64,000 nucleotides of DNA. It comes from an uncultured Paracoccaceae bacterium. GTDB lineage: Bacteria > Pseudomonadota > Alphaproteobacteria > Rhodobacterales > Rhodobacteraceae. The notes under the pieces were generated by a model that did no database searches, had not been told where the DNA came from, and saw nothing but the letters and a program-made list of their open reading frames with translations. The stretch spans positions 558,001 to 622,000 of the forward strand of contig CANLVD010000001.1 of NCBI GenBank assembly GCA_947494445.1. The letters run 5' to 3'. This document shows positions 55,701 through 60,898 of the stretch, in pieces; position 1 is the stretch's first letter; each line of letters begins with the position of its first letter. Position numbers and translations under genes: made by a program.

Positions 55701-55932
55701 CACCTTAGGCGAGGAAACAGGTTTCGCGGCTGAGTTCATCACCGATTTTGAAGTGGGCGCAGATCAGGTCATTCTCAACGGCTTCGGGCTGGATGAGAAC
55801 AGCCTTGCTTTCCAGACACTGGGGGGCGGCCAGTTGGCCCTGTCTCTGACGGCCAGCCACTTCATCGTCTTTGAAGGCTTCTCTGCCGTGGAAGAGCTTG
55901 GTTCGCTGGAGGATGCCTTCGTCTTCGGGTAA
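43705..55932 (+). CDS. Giant secreted RTX protein 3 with MARTX-like G-x7-GxxN repeats (4075 aa)
   Basis: An amphipathic start (MGWISDAVGWVGDNVVSPIV) replaces a Sec signal. Three blocks of 18-residue repeats follow: about residues 117-433, 736-1078 and 1113-1340. Each copy joins an RTX-like GxGxD turn to GGGxxN, giving G-x7-G-x-x-N. Blocks 1 and 2 are parted by an acidic spacer (434-735), and blocks 2 and 3 by a Gly/Glu linker. Residues 1340-2710 are unrecognised beta-rich sequence. Then come RTX blocks (around 2713, 2936, 3074 and 3245), one cadherin-like domain (2816-2915), an alanine-rich linker (3377-3406), the module shared with giant 2 (3408-3539), another cadherin-like domain, and a C-terminus paralogous to giant 1. 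No toxin catalytic or cysteine-protease domain was recognised. Type I secretion is inferred. Confidence 0.88.
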   Translation: MGWISDAVGWVGDNVVSPIVEGVGEVVDTVGDFVDSALEAGGNFIEALASTKFKGSGTLNGTGGNDLLVGIEFKSIGKFLELSFGALFSKEFWSSGTLPSSVSGYAGNNSSGLTINGGGGNDTIFSFGGSVTQNGGSGNDNMLALGGITTMRGDGGNDFMVGASLIKNTMVGGSGNDTIIALGATNVIYGSSGDDFISVVGGANFVDGGFDDDVILALGLGGNDLQGRNGRDFIIALGGLNFVRGNEDNDTLAAAGGANFMYGGTGTDTIIAIGGGNWIYGDADNGNAFGSGAGENDGSGAAKDIIVSFGVGNFIWSEGGNDIVTAFGGGTFVDSGSGDDVVVAIGGGNILFGGANDDVLVASGSINAVSGQDGDDVIVTLGTLDLGFGGAGDDIMISVGPTIIGFQLGDTGQDIMVAVGGSLRIMFGDDPFGFVPGGDGDDDAKRDGLIGFAEQTLLDFQFTDFEFEDLSLPTLPTFDDLDEGALDVLENFILGTWEGIKSIGGNLAQIPSLFNGDTLSLDRLETAFTAIELPDFTKPDFGSITLDALSPFNIGSLSFDSLDAFSTPASPNYNALDVEALSVDGIDEDTDIAFGSQSIFTPESGIGDIGLPDFNSMLPNLSSGFDASTVGGVASYFSGDDTDTSGLPSLSFANLLDVDNFGLPDAGGLLTSIAGVNLPDGNTLSALGSTLSGLFSVSSDAGLIQPGEGRGDFALPDLSLPNLSVPSFDLFSPQDGDDSDIMVSVAGASLMFGQEDDDILVGAGLMNLQFGGAGSDILAAIAKGNVISGGQDDDIAVGIGLLNLISGGEGSDILGAAGKFNIVAGGTDGDILVAGGLANLMLGGSGSDIVGGVGKLNVIAAGADDDILVGGGKFNVSMGGAGDDLAFGLGSFNLMLGGVGNDFMIGGGKLNAMFGGDDNDIMLGGGKFNIMDGDLGDDLMIGGGKFNLLYARSGNDALIGGGTFNTMIAGQGTDLVLGGGKFNLFMSGTEADSDEEDHDIVFVAGKYNTFLAGGGDDLAFVGGELNHVFMGTGQDIVIAFASKLNMVFAQEEADLVFGAGIGNLYSGGTGNDLMFGFGRDEPEGNGEGGGEGEGDGGGGSSSPNIDIRSDGTVDLRGDWGDDLLIGVGENLIMKGGEGQDKLLAGGGLSFLSGQEGYDTIVSLLGLSALDGGDGNDILYSKGTLANIGLPSITQIAFDGGDVQGGKGSDLIWANGTDIEVFGDTGVSIFSPEEAPDVEDNRDRSDGDDYIIISGENSEAYGQAGDDAMILFGVNHRALGGEGNDLMIALGRDTELIGGAGDDEIINMGGRLAWSQGGEGDDIVLGKGYALFDWMLDRGGDVVSEFGQNILLFAENIGEIIGNTYDAVTSFRGFDGSEITTDHIYTGRDGLGVIPEDNVPDEQDIRDQEIATTTSHIFTLIDTYGVENLGSVLSEIADPSVPAFAPSYDTLAGDVTQAGAALASPFALGVNALAYQLDLTVADMVAASAFAPIFRGGDDNDTLGGRLGLSSLLGGAGNDTYLKSVSERITIINEELLGGDDSLTIQARATDVFAFGLDGLQLSNLVFEMVDGQNDGGNDDLLIKVLSDGGEIRSVTILLDHYQAEGAIETLVLKDWLGNEQSFDLSTLAPVDVTLNASVDGTVLSALVDADETNLETELATQQVYNELFFYDNFNLDEGVTSDDGEDMNALESMLDMYFQTLGSVSGSSTVGQGETLEDTLNGSAFDGAPVLEVDTSGAEVFFDEGALLRIKRTDDNGQPRYESELTSNGSSEGFKSLHIFPTADAPFMAEARDDLTIHLSGPDAALSLAELSAEMARYDFGLDPLGAEDGTYFGKLTVQVDNDTDLTTPLEISGDPANGDPAAWLIDADDLAGMRVSATDAEKLLIKGAVDFIVTGETRFTVDSSFFELDAQTVEVRGNVGFSFLGGGENIFNIYSGSGTLAGALEMDTFNVYLGDPELGMFELQGETAGAGDLYRFISADADAALPAELTIRNKTGDVIDFSLLSEDIFVVPLSNGIRLKNAVSEMNIRLTDLTALPDVIWTDGVQRSLFSSGDDQTGTGADEAFFLRATGSQTGYKTVDAGDGDDLIFSGRPNSEINPGLGDDFVRVNESPLVGTPVINWEGGNDHYVMAYQNSDSLIDFTLGTFADYAVVPGLNGLTVTYLPTGEMTVIEGMVTEIIAGDTSLFQADIDALVAQVARITDEDVALTLFTDTSDLDIPAEAEFVNVRVTGLGGSFVTSDDKVIATGDMLTVAEYLSLSYVPAPDFNTVQDGPFVLEAEFLSATGGLLKALDVNLTVNPVSDPIFFGFEGGTDTLVLNEGEVPENLPFIFSDPDGLFGIGPAFLNLDFFIGANTSALASNVFGGTAQEIQQQLLASVFSIDENDSGLLQFSLNGPNGEYLPVVLEIQAVDDLEVFVDAPADPLELSENTSGDLYPDIQVLDVDGDTNLYEIVITYDPSQGFIFASWDFSDSGWYLHEDGATLEGQYNSNTGIETRTLTGTLDQINSSIGEIRVSGNSNFEGTTVFSHEIYKIEADDSRTLQGSYDREVTFTKGINQVIAESGRTLYMMLDSGPVEVGLASPFDEDFALDMQPVFPVLINRLPEWGHLEKADGTVIGLLDEITSDELTSLLYVPDPLGPNEDPREWNYDTYFSYLVYNPAGNTTVREYRVGILAYDDKNEVDDGQGGTTIEAVGFTMFNRNGQFGTSNSIFFGGIGDDTFIPNLGVDMMLGGLGADTFVINEDAGEFNVIGDFELGVDSLDFGELVVVDISELAFFDDPDEGLVDTTIDTVLTLSNGSFLVLEDVTDFIENQNIAPNGVQDMFEVGEFTYFMEAAPSVAGNVLANDFDDNGDAITIDLSSVVHPLNGSLEIAEDGTFTYRPDRDFSGTDMFSYRPTDGTDIGRVVDVFITVTDDPNNGDATFDELSTGDLGGALAGNDGFDTLIGGLLDDILVGGAEADTITTGAGFDQILGTLTELDGDLITDFTVADVLVIQGARLPVLDVSAEGDNTELTFTQDGVSATLTLAGLFPDVQFVQSLNADGDTELRILPLGVTETVLSDSGDRFVAQATSALTIFAGLGNDAVAGGSEGDILIGGAGADFLTGGDGADILIGGAGQNTLEGGTGPDVFVIDISDFSDLTGTGSAYELQTITDFTPGEDIIELSGFGDLSFETFEIVQFLVQDLIRLTDSGWLLLEGVETSELSAADFRFVDAGLASAATATGNLHILTEGADTFVVSSEGGSRVEGLAGNDLVLGGNGADVLLGGLDDDTILGRDGADEIDGGPGNNTLTGGAGPDVFVISDQGGLPGRDIITDFALGVDSVRIDGVAGITSIDDLVRTDTADGLEFDLGGGRSFVLAGYTSTEEFSETDIEVIPGAAAAAAASAAAPLAAAPAALSATAAVDDPVSYDVAAWSVAIGDFEAARNFGFNLVSFELEPSITITITDEDGIIDPNNSAETSVKIGDDDQGALTNLFYYRLSERDENGNATDPVYVAVLERANTADYLLIPFDPDTNTASTEPLPEGVELRSFSSWNSSNPVRLVSEVIANGGILSRDDTYTVDVNVPTLLDVLVNDEDASGDPLQIISVTQPSGGTVQIVGDRLEFLPDEGFVGSVSFEYTIADGTGLEDTGLVEITVAPLDFNLVEGSLDSEFLIATANPDYFIGSGGDDTIVSQVAFMDGDIFSDFNAGDQIFFTDDGGVGPITMTTTGTETIVQVGDDGTGAPISTFTLLGDFSEDIFRLAGSSTGASIRFASDGSLVLTDADDRFVTTDIGTNIVYGSDGGDVIITGDGVDVLSGGDGEDLLIAGSGADFLFGGKGADILTGGADGDGFYFDISDFEAGGFAANFITDFEVGVDTAEFAGFGITSFDEAVFVPLATGDALQLGTGQFVVFEGLTAADLSADDFTFTDAGRFYQLQTASTDIVLTDSDDRLITTDPLSNDISGGVGNDVLLGADGADLLRGGPGEDLLVGGQDDDILIGGQGADRLTGGTGADDFLFTLGEETGFAAEFITDFEVGADQVILNGFGLDENSLAFQTLGGGQLALSLTASHFIVFEGFSAVEELGSLEDAFVFG
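44053..45005 (+). repeat. 18-residue G-x7-GxxN repeats, block 1 of giant protein 3
   Basis: About 16 copies, for example SGNDTIIALGATNVIYGS and SGDDFISVVGGANFVDGG. The position of Asp in GND/GDD and of Asn in GxxN is kept in most copies. One copy carries a longer acidic, glycine-rich insertion near 44545-44610. Confidence 0.85.
45910..46938 (+). repeat. 18-residue G-x7-GxxN repeats, block 2 of giant protein 3 (most regular)
   Basis: About 19 copies fit a strict 18-residue frame over 343 residues. Typical copies are GVGNDFMIGGGKLNAMFG and GDDNDIMLGGGKFNIMDG. GGGKFN or a close variant recurs, and the DNA also repeats (GGTGGCGGCAAGTTCAAC-like words from about 46310 to 46660). One copy near 46660-46740 has a short acidic insertion. 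Confidence 0.9.
47041..47720 (+). repeat. 18-residue repeats, block 3 of giant protein 3 (degenerate)
   Basis: After a Gly/Glu-rich linker (46941-47010), around ten weaker copies follow, such as GEGNDLMIALGRDTELIG and GAGDDEIINMGGRLAWSQ. The Asn of GxxN is often replaced here, and a longer insertion occurs around 47260-47430. Confidence 0.75.
53833..53920 (+). other. Alanine-rich linker coding segment in giant gene 3
   Basis: Residues 3377-3406 are mostly alanine with some Pro and Ser (PGAAAAAAASAAAPLAAAPA). They separate the last toxin-like RTX part from the shared module and tail, and look like a fusion joint. Confidence 0.85.
53925..54320 (+). other. Module shared with the N-terminus of giant protein 2
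   Basis: Residues 3408-3539 of giant 3 match residues 1-135 of giant 2: ITITDEDGIIDPN against LTIEIEDDDGILDP, DDQGALTNLFYYRLSE against DQGAITEITFRTISV, and VAVLERANTADYLLIPF against VAVLNRSTANDYLLIPI. I do not recognise the family. Confidence 0.8.
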
Positions 55933-55935
55933 GTG

Positions 55936-56832
55936 CTATTCGGGCAAGTCCAGCCCGGCATTCCGGGCATAGACCTTGGCGATGGCCGCATCATCCTCGC
56001 GGCCCAGCCCCATGCCCACGGCGACCATGTACTGCTGCAGGGCCGCGGCCGTGATCGGCGCGCTGAATCCCGCCTCCTTGGCGACATCCAGCACGATGCC
56101 AAGATCCTTGGGCCAGATGTTGATCTGACTGTGCGGGGTGTAATCGCCAGCGACAATATGGGGCGCGCGGTTTTCCAGCATCCAGCTGGTGCCTGCGCAT
56201 TTGCTGATCACATCCACAAAAGTCTCGGGCGCAATGCCTTGGGTCATGCCAAAGGTCAGCGCCTCGGCCATGGTCGCGATATGCACGCCCGCCAGAAGCT
56301 GATTGACCGACTTCATGGCCGAACCCGCACCCGGCGCGTCACCCAGTCGGAAAACCGTCTGGGAGATGGCGTCCAGCACAGGCTTTGCCCCGGCAAAGGC
56401 CGCCTCTGGGCCTGAAGCCATGATCGACAACTCACCGCTGGCAGCTTTCAGCGATCCGCCTGAGATCGGAGCGTCAAGATAGGACAAACCCAGAGCAGAG
56501 CACCGCTCAGCCATGTCGCGGGCAAAAGACGGGGGCACGGTTGCACAGGCGATCACAATCGCCCCTGCTTGCATCCGGGGTGCGATGCCGTGCTCGCCAA
56601 AAAGCACGGCCTCTGTCTGGGCGGCATTCAAAACGACAACCAGAGCGGCACCCCAGGTGTCGGCAGTTTCTGCCACTGATCCCTTTGCGCCACCTTCTGT
56701 CTGAAACCGTTCTACCTGAGCAGGTACCACATCAAAGCCGAAGGTTTCATGACCTGCGCGCAACAGGGATTGCGCCATGCCATAGCCCATGGATCCAAGG
56801 CCAAAGACGGCGGTTTTCTGTGATTTGGTCAT
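55936..56832 (-). CDS. ltnD: 3-hydroxyisobutyrate dehydrogenase family enzyme, probably L-threonate dehydrogenase
   Basis: This 298-residue NAD-dependent beta-hydroxyacid dehydrogenase has the Rossmann loop GLGSMGYGMA (11-20), the substrate motif DAPISGGSLKAASGELSI, and the catalytic Lys segment MKSVNQLLAGVHIATMAEAL. NQLLAGVHIA is typical of LtnD/YgbJ proteins, which oxidise L-threonate or D-erythronate at C2; the specificity call is by recall. The downstream LtnK/OtnC/OtnI genes of that pathway are not adjacent. It ends three bases from the convergent end of giant gene 3. Confidence 0.8.
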   Translation of the reverse strand: MTKSQKTAVFGLGSMGYGMAQSLLRAGHETFGFDVVPAQVERFQTEGGAKGSVAETADTWGAALVVVLNAAQTEAVLFGEHGIAPRMQAGAIVIACATVPPSFARDMAERCSALGLSYLDAPISGGSLKAASGELSIMASGPEAAFAGAKPVLDAISQTVFRLGDAPGAGSAMKSVNQLLAGVHIATMAEALTFGMTQGIAPETFVDVISKCAGTSWMLENRAPHIVAGDYTPHSQINIWPKDLGIVLDVAKEAGFSAPITAAALQQYMVAVGMGLGREDDAAIAKVYARNAGLDLPE

Positions 56833-56904
56833 GGTTTCACGGTTCCTTTGGCGGATGCAGCGGCGGAGCAGAGCTGGGTTTACGATCGGCCCGGCCTAAC
56901 GGGA

Positions 56905-56929
56905 AGTGAGGCATCCATGATGCCTCACT
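56905..56929. terminator. Perfect hairpin between ilvE and the ltnD-like gene
   Basis: GTGAGGCATC (56906-56915) and GATGCCTCAC (56919-56928) form a perfect 10-base stem with a three-base loop, extended by an A-T pair at the base. It lies 27 bases after the ilvE stop. No T run follows on either strand, so it may be an mRNA-end stabiliser or weak terminator. Confidence 0.55.
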
Positions 56930-56955
56930 GACGGGCGGGAGCGCCCTGTTTTGGC

Positions 56956-57825
56956 TCAGGTGCGGACCAGCTTTTCGTAATCTTTCGCGATGCCTTTTGC
57001 CATTTCGCCCACCTCAAAGGTGTAATCACCGATCTGGCCGACTGGGGTTACCTCGGCGGCTGTTCCGGTCAGCCAGCACTGCTCGAACCCCTCCAGTTCA
57101 TCGGGCATGATGTGGCGTTCGATCACAGGGATCTGGCGCTCCTTGAGCATGCGAACAACGGTTTGGCGCGTGATGCCATTGAGAAAGCAATCCGGCAGTG
57201 GGGTGTGCACTTCACCGTCCTTGACGAAGAACATGTTGGCCCCGGTCGCCTCGGCCACATAGCCGCGATAGTCGAACATCATGGCGTCCGAACAGCCTTT
57301 CGCCTCGGCTGCGTGCTTGGACATTGTGCAGATCATGTACAGGCCGGATGCCTTGGCAAAGCACGGAATTGTCTCGGGCGACGGCCGCTTCCATTTGGAG
57401 ATATCAAGCTTTGCACCCTTGAATTTGGCATCACCGTAGTAAGCCCCCCATTCCCAGACTGCGATGGCCAGATGGACCGGGTTGCGCTGGGATGCCACGC
57501 CCATATCCTCGCCCGAACCGCGCCAGGCGATGGGGCGGATATAGGCGTCTTTCAGGCCGCTTTCCTTCAGGGTCAGTTCCTTGGCTGCTTCAATCTGATC
57601 CACCGTCCAGGGGATGGTCAGATCCACGTCCTTGCCAGACTGGATCAGACGCTCCGTGTGCTTGCGGCTCTCGAAGATCTTGCCGTTATAGGCGCGCTCT
57701 CCCTCGAACACACTGTCCGCATAATGCAGCGCATGGGTCAGGAGATGCAGCTTTGCATCCCGCCATGGGATCAGTTTGCCATCCATCCAGATGGTTCCGT
57801 CGCGGTCATCGTAAGCACCGGCCAT
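56956..57825 (-). CDS. ilvE: Branched-chain amino acid aminotransferase
   Basis: This cytoplasmic PLP enzyme of fold type IV carries out the last step of Leu, Ile and Val synthesis and the first step of their breakdown, using 2-oxoglutarate/glutamate. The 289 residues show HALHYADSVFEGERAY near the start, the probable PLP lysine K158 in AKASGLYM, and GYVAEATGANMFFV followed by LTGTAAEVTPV, which bind the cofactor phosphate. It is divergent from the MarR-type gene, in the order I recall as conserved in Rhodobacter relatives. Confidence 0.93.
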   Translation of the reverse strand: MAGAYDDRDGTIWMDGKLIPWRDAKLHLLTHALHYADSVFEGERAYNGKIFESRKHTERLIQSGKDVDLTIPWTVDQIEAAKELTLKESGLKDAYIRPIAWRGSGEDMGVASQRNPVHLAIAVWEWGAYYGDAKFKGAKLDISKWKRPSPETIPCFAKASGLYMICTMSKHAAEAKGCSDAMMFDYRGYVAEATGANMFFVKDGEVHTPLPDCFLNGITRQTVVRMLKERQIPVIERHIMPDELEGFEQCWLTGTAAEVTPVGQIGDYTFEVGEMAKGIAKDYEKLVRT

Positions 57826-57981
57826 GTGATCTTCCTCTCAATACTGAAACAAAGTTGCGCAATATTCACCGCAAACGACAGTTTCTTTCAATTTTCCCAA
57901 GAATCGCTACCATTCAGGTCTTGGAAAGTCAACAAGGCTGACATAAAATCACTTCACGACTGTAACAAAGGATTTAGGCCC

Positions 57982-58500
57982 ATGCAGCGTGGCAACAGGC
58001 CCGGACTGCCATCTACCGGCGAGCAGCTGCTGTTCCTGACGGATGAACAGTTGCGGCAGGGGATCGAGCTGATGTTCTTTGCCTATCGGGGGTTCACCGC
58101 CGATCCGGATCGCATTCTGGATGAACTGGCTTATGGCCGGGCGCATCACCGGGCGATCCATTTCATCAACCGCAGACCCGGGCTGACGGTCAATGACCTG
58201 CTCGACATTCTGGGCGTGACCAAACAGTCGCTCAACCGGGTGCTCAGGCAGTTGGTCGAGGATGGTCTGGTCGACAGCCTGGTTGGCAAGCAGGACCGGC
58301 GCCAACGCAACCTTTATCTGACCGAAGAAGGTCGCCTGCTTGAGCGCAAACTGTCAGAGGCGCAACGCATCCGCATGCGCAAGGCCTATTCTAATGCTGG
58401 CGCTGATGCGGTGCAGGGGTTTAAGACTGTTCTGGAAGAAATCATTGAACCCAACGTCCGCAACCGGATGACCGCATTGTTGGGAGGAGGGGAGACATGA
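57982..58500 (+). CDS. petP: MarR family regulator, PetP-like
   Basis: This 172-residue winged-helix regulator has its recognition region at about 65-125 (LTVNDLLDILGVTKQSLNRV, then a wing with KQDRRQRNLYLTEEG). A MarR-type gene overlapping an OmpR-type regulator gene is the petP-petR pair described next to petABC in Rhodobacter capsulatus. The symbol rests on that arrangement and on recall; petABC are not in the window. The open frame runs back to 57112, but the region before 57982 is antisense to ilvE and its promoter. The stop overlaps the petR start (ATGA, 58497-58500). Confidence 0.75.
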   Translation: MQRGNRPGLPSTGEQLLFLTDEQLRQGIELMFFAYRGFTADPDRILDELAYGRAHHRAIHFINRRPGLTVNDLLDILGVTKQSLNRVLRQLVEDGLVDSLVGKQDRRQRNLYLTEEGRLLERKLSEAQRIRMRKAYSNAGADAVQGFKTVLEEIIEPNVRNRMTALLGGGET

Positions 58501-59207
58501 CACCAGCCGCCCAGCCCGAGGCCCATATTCTGGTCGTGGATGACGACGCCCGCATTCGGCAGTTGTTGCAGAAATTTCTGTCCCGCCATGACTATTGGGT
58601 GACCACCGCGCGTGATGCTGCCCATGCCCGCCGTCTGCTGGAAGGTCTGGAATTCGATCTGCTGGTCATCGACGTGATGATGCCCGGCGAGGATGGCCTG
58701 TCACTGACCAAGGACCTGTCCGACAAGATCGCGTCTCCTGTTTTGCTGCTGACTGCACGGGGGGAGGCTGACGACCGGATCAAGGGGTTGGAGGCCGGAG
58801 CCGATGACTATCTCGCCAAGCCGTTCGAGCCGCGGGAGCTGCTCTTGCGGATCAACGCGATCCTGCGCCGCGTGCCCAAGGCGGAGGTCTCTAACGAGCC
58901 GCCCAAGACCTTGCACATGGGCGCAATCCGCTATGACATGACCCGGGGCGAGATGTGGAACGGGCAGGACATGATCCGTCTCACCGCCACCGAAAGTGCG
59001 CTGATGCGCATTTTCTCGGCCGCCCCGAACGAGCCGATCAGCCGGGCCAAACTGGTCGAAGATCTGGGCCGTGACGATGGACAGGCACAGGAGCGTGCGG
59101 TCGATGTCCAGATCACCCGCCTGCGCCGCAAGATCGAGGCGGACCCGAAGACGCCGCGCTATCTGCAAACCGTACGCGGCGCGGGGTATATGCTCGCTCC
59201 TGACTGA
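58497..59207 (+). CDS. petR: OmpR-type response regulator, PetR-like
   Basis: This 236-residue protein has a receiver domain (1-125) with the acidic pocket D15/D16, phosphoacceptor Asp59 in VIDVMMPG and a conserved Lys in LAKPFEP. A winged-helix DNA-binding domain follows (about 135-235; VDVQITRLRRKIEADPKTPR). No histidine kinase is adjacent, so it is an orphan regulator here. It is coupled by a four-base overlap to the MarR-type gene, as in the petPR operon. Confidence 0.85.
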   Translation: MTPAAQPEAHILVVDDDARIRQLLQKFLSRHDYWVTTARDAAHARRLLEGLEFDLLVIDVMMPGEDGLSLTKDLSDKIASPVLLLTARGEADDRIKGLEAGADDYLAKPFEPRELLLRINAILRRVPKAEVSNEPPKTLHMGAIRYDMTRGEMWNGQDMIRLTATESALMRIFSAAPNEPISRAKLVEDLGRDDGQAQERAVDVQITRLRRKIEADPKTPRYLQTVRGAGYMLAPD

Positions 59208-59431
59208 TCAGGGAACTGCTTTAGAACAGGAAGTGTCATGAGCAGGGCGGAGCAATTCGCAGACTGATATGTTAGCTTGGAGCCCAATAGTTGTAGGATA
59301 CAACGAGCTGCATCAAGGTCTATGATTTTGCGGAGACCCGACACTGCAGAGTCGATCTTTCACAGATTAGTCGATTCAAGCCAACGCTTAACATATTGGC
59401 GGTATAGATATCCAACAGGCAACTAAAACAA

Positions 59432-60196
59432 ATGACAAAAAAGCCTCTTCTAGACACGATGCTTAAGACAAGCGCTCGCATTGGGCAGCTCATTATACCG
59501 GCAAAATCCTTGGAGTCGTATCTTGGGCGCTTCGCGTCGCAGCTCACGGTGTGGACACATGACGATGTCTACAAAGTCAGTATCCCAGGGTCCGCAATAC
59601 GCTTAATACACAAGGGTCGGATAATGCTTGTCTGCAGCATGCATCAACTCAAAGACGTGGAGCTTAGAGACGTCAGTATCTTGCTCCCAGATGGAAGCCA
59701 CGCGATCACTTCGTCCGGCTCACGGTCATTTCGGATCGGGGAACAGTCCGATTCTTCCGATGCTTACGACGTCGCAGGATTCGACTTCACTGAGCCAGCC
59801 TCCGAATTTCCTGCGTTGACAGAGAAATGTTTCAAATTCGATTGTTGTCCCCCCGATGCGCCTAACTCTCATATATTAGCTTTCGTAGTGGCGGGATATC
59901 CTACTGCAGATCAGCAGTACGAGCTGGCAGAGAAAAACCATCTGGGAATGGTCAGGCGGGTGCTAGTCGCAGAGCCGGACAGTCAACCGACAGACCGAGC
60001 ACTTTTGAAGCTAAAATTTGTTCAACATCTAGACTTTGACCCCGATGGCTTAAGTGGTGGTCCGGCATTTGTGATGCAGCTCGTTCAAGGAGAAGTTCGC
60101 GCCTACTTGGGCGGCATGGTGTTGCGAGCTGGGAAGTCCCATTGCTACATATTGAAGTCTGGATATCTCTGGAATTTTCTCAGCTCGTTCCAATAA
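59432..60196 (+). CDS. Putative trypsin-like serine peptidase, orphan accessory gene
   Basis: I do not recognise a named family, but the 254 residues suggest a chymotrypsin/trypsin-type fold. His71 is in LVCSMHQLKD, Asp113 or Asp118 in AYDVAGFDFT, and Ser208 in the nucleophile motif DGLSGGPAF, followed by GEVRAYLGGMVL as in the family's last barrel strands. There is no signal peptide, so it would act in the cytoplasm. Codon use is visibly less GC-biased than that of its neighbours, and flanking non-coding DNA (59208-59431, 60197-60298) is similar, which points to acquisition by transfer. No strong ribosome-binding site is seen before ATG 59432. Stand-alone cytoplasmic trypsin-like proteins often belong to defence or stress systems; no partner gene is present. 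Confidence 0.6.
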   Translation: MTKKPLLDTMLKTSARIGQLIIPAKSLESYLGRFASQLTVWTHDDVYKVSIPGSAIRLIHKGRIMLVCSMHQLKDVELRDVSILLPDGSHAITSSGSRSFRIGEQSDSSDAYDVAGFDFTEPASEFPALTEKCFKFDCCPPDAPNSHILAFVVAGYPTADQQYELAEKNHLGMVRRVLVAEPDSQPTDRALLKLKFVQHLDFDPDGLSGGPAFVMQLVQGEVRAYLGGMVLRAGKSHCYILKSGYLWNFLSSFQ

Positions 60197-60298
60197 AAAA
60201 ACAAACTCAGTTTCTAGCAACCTTTTTGACATCCGGGTTACAAATAGGGTCGGCAGCTCGGTCCCGCAAAGCGGAAATTCAACCAAAGCTCAAACGGT

Positions 60299-60796
60299 CT
60301 AATCCCGCAACTCACCCTTACCAACGCCCCAGATCTCTGATTTGGGCACCCAGCCGGAATGTCGTTGCACAGTGACCCTGCACCACTCTGGCTCGCAATT
60401 GCCGAGTTTGGCGATGACGCCTGCCTTGGCGCGTGCGACAACTTCGCTGACCTCTTCGGGTTTCCGCAATAGCGGCACTTCGTCTGGCATGATCAGCACA
60501 TGACGCACGCCGCTGAGAAGGGAATAGTGGATCCAGCCGCCCACACCCTCGACGTCCTCGACCCGGCGCCAGTGGCCGTGTTCTGCGGTCACCACAAGGG
60601 GTGTGTGGCGGTGGTGCAGCACCCAGTCGATCCTGTGGGACCGGCCCGGACCGCGCCGGACATTGGCCTCGGATGCCTTCATGGACACGTAGCGGGGGAT
60701 CGGCAGGTTCGTCACCTTGCCGCGCTGGGCTTCTGCCAACGCCGGACTGGCCGCAAATACGGCCACCATCAGCGCTGAAAACACGATTTTCAACAT
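60299..60796 (-). CDS. Secreted bacterial SH3 domain protein
   Basis: This 165-residue protein has a Sec signal (FSALMVAVFAASPALA, cleavage near residue 21). Two SH3b-like units follow, beginning at KASEANVRRGPGRSHRIDWV and at about residue 100 (DEVPLLRKPEEVSEVVARAK), the second with WCRVTVQRHSGWV. Such proteins act in the periplasm, often with peptidoglycan enzymes. It is divergent from the 2-hydroxyacid dehydrogenase gene. Confidence 0.88.
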   Translation of the reverse strand: MLKIVFSALMVAVFAASPALAEAQRGKVTNLPIPRYVSMKASEANVRRGPGRSHRIDWVLHHRHTPLVVTAEHGHWRRVEDVEGVGGWIHYSLLSGVRHVLIMPDEVPLLRKPEEVSEVVARAKAGVIAKLGNCEPEWCRVTVQRHSGWVPKSEIWGVGKGELRD

Positions 60797-60898
60797 GGGT
60801 CACTGCTCTGGTTTCGCGGGGTGATTTCGCCTGTTCCCCCGCCGGATTATTCCTGCCATGATAGGTCAAAGACGCCCAGAATGGAACAGGAAACGCCC

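Noticed and set aside
43705-55932. A MARTX toxin call for giant 3
   Set aside because: The G-x7-GxxN repeats are present, but no cysteine protease domain, actin cross-linking, Rho-inactivation or other effector motif was seen, so only the repeat similarity is claimed.
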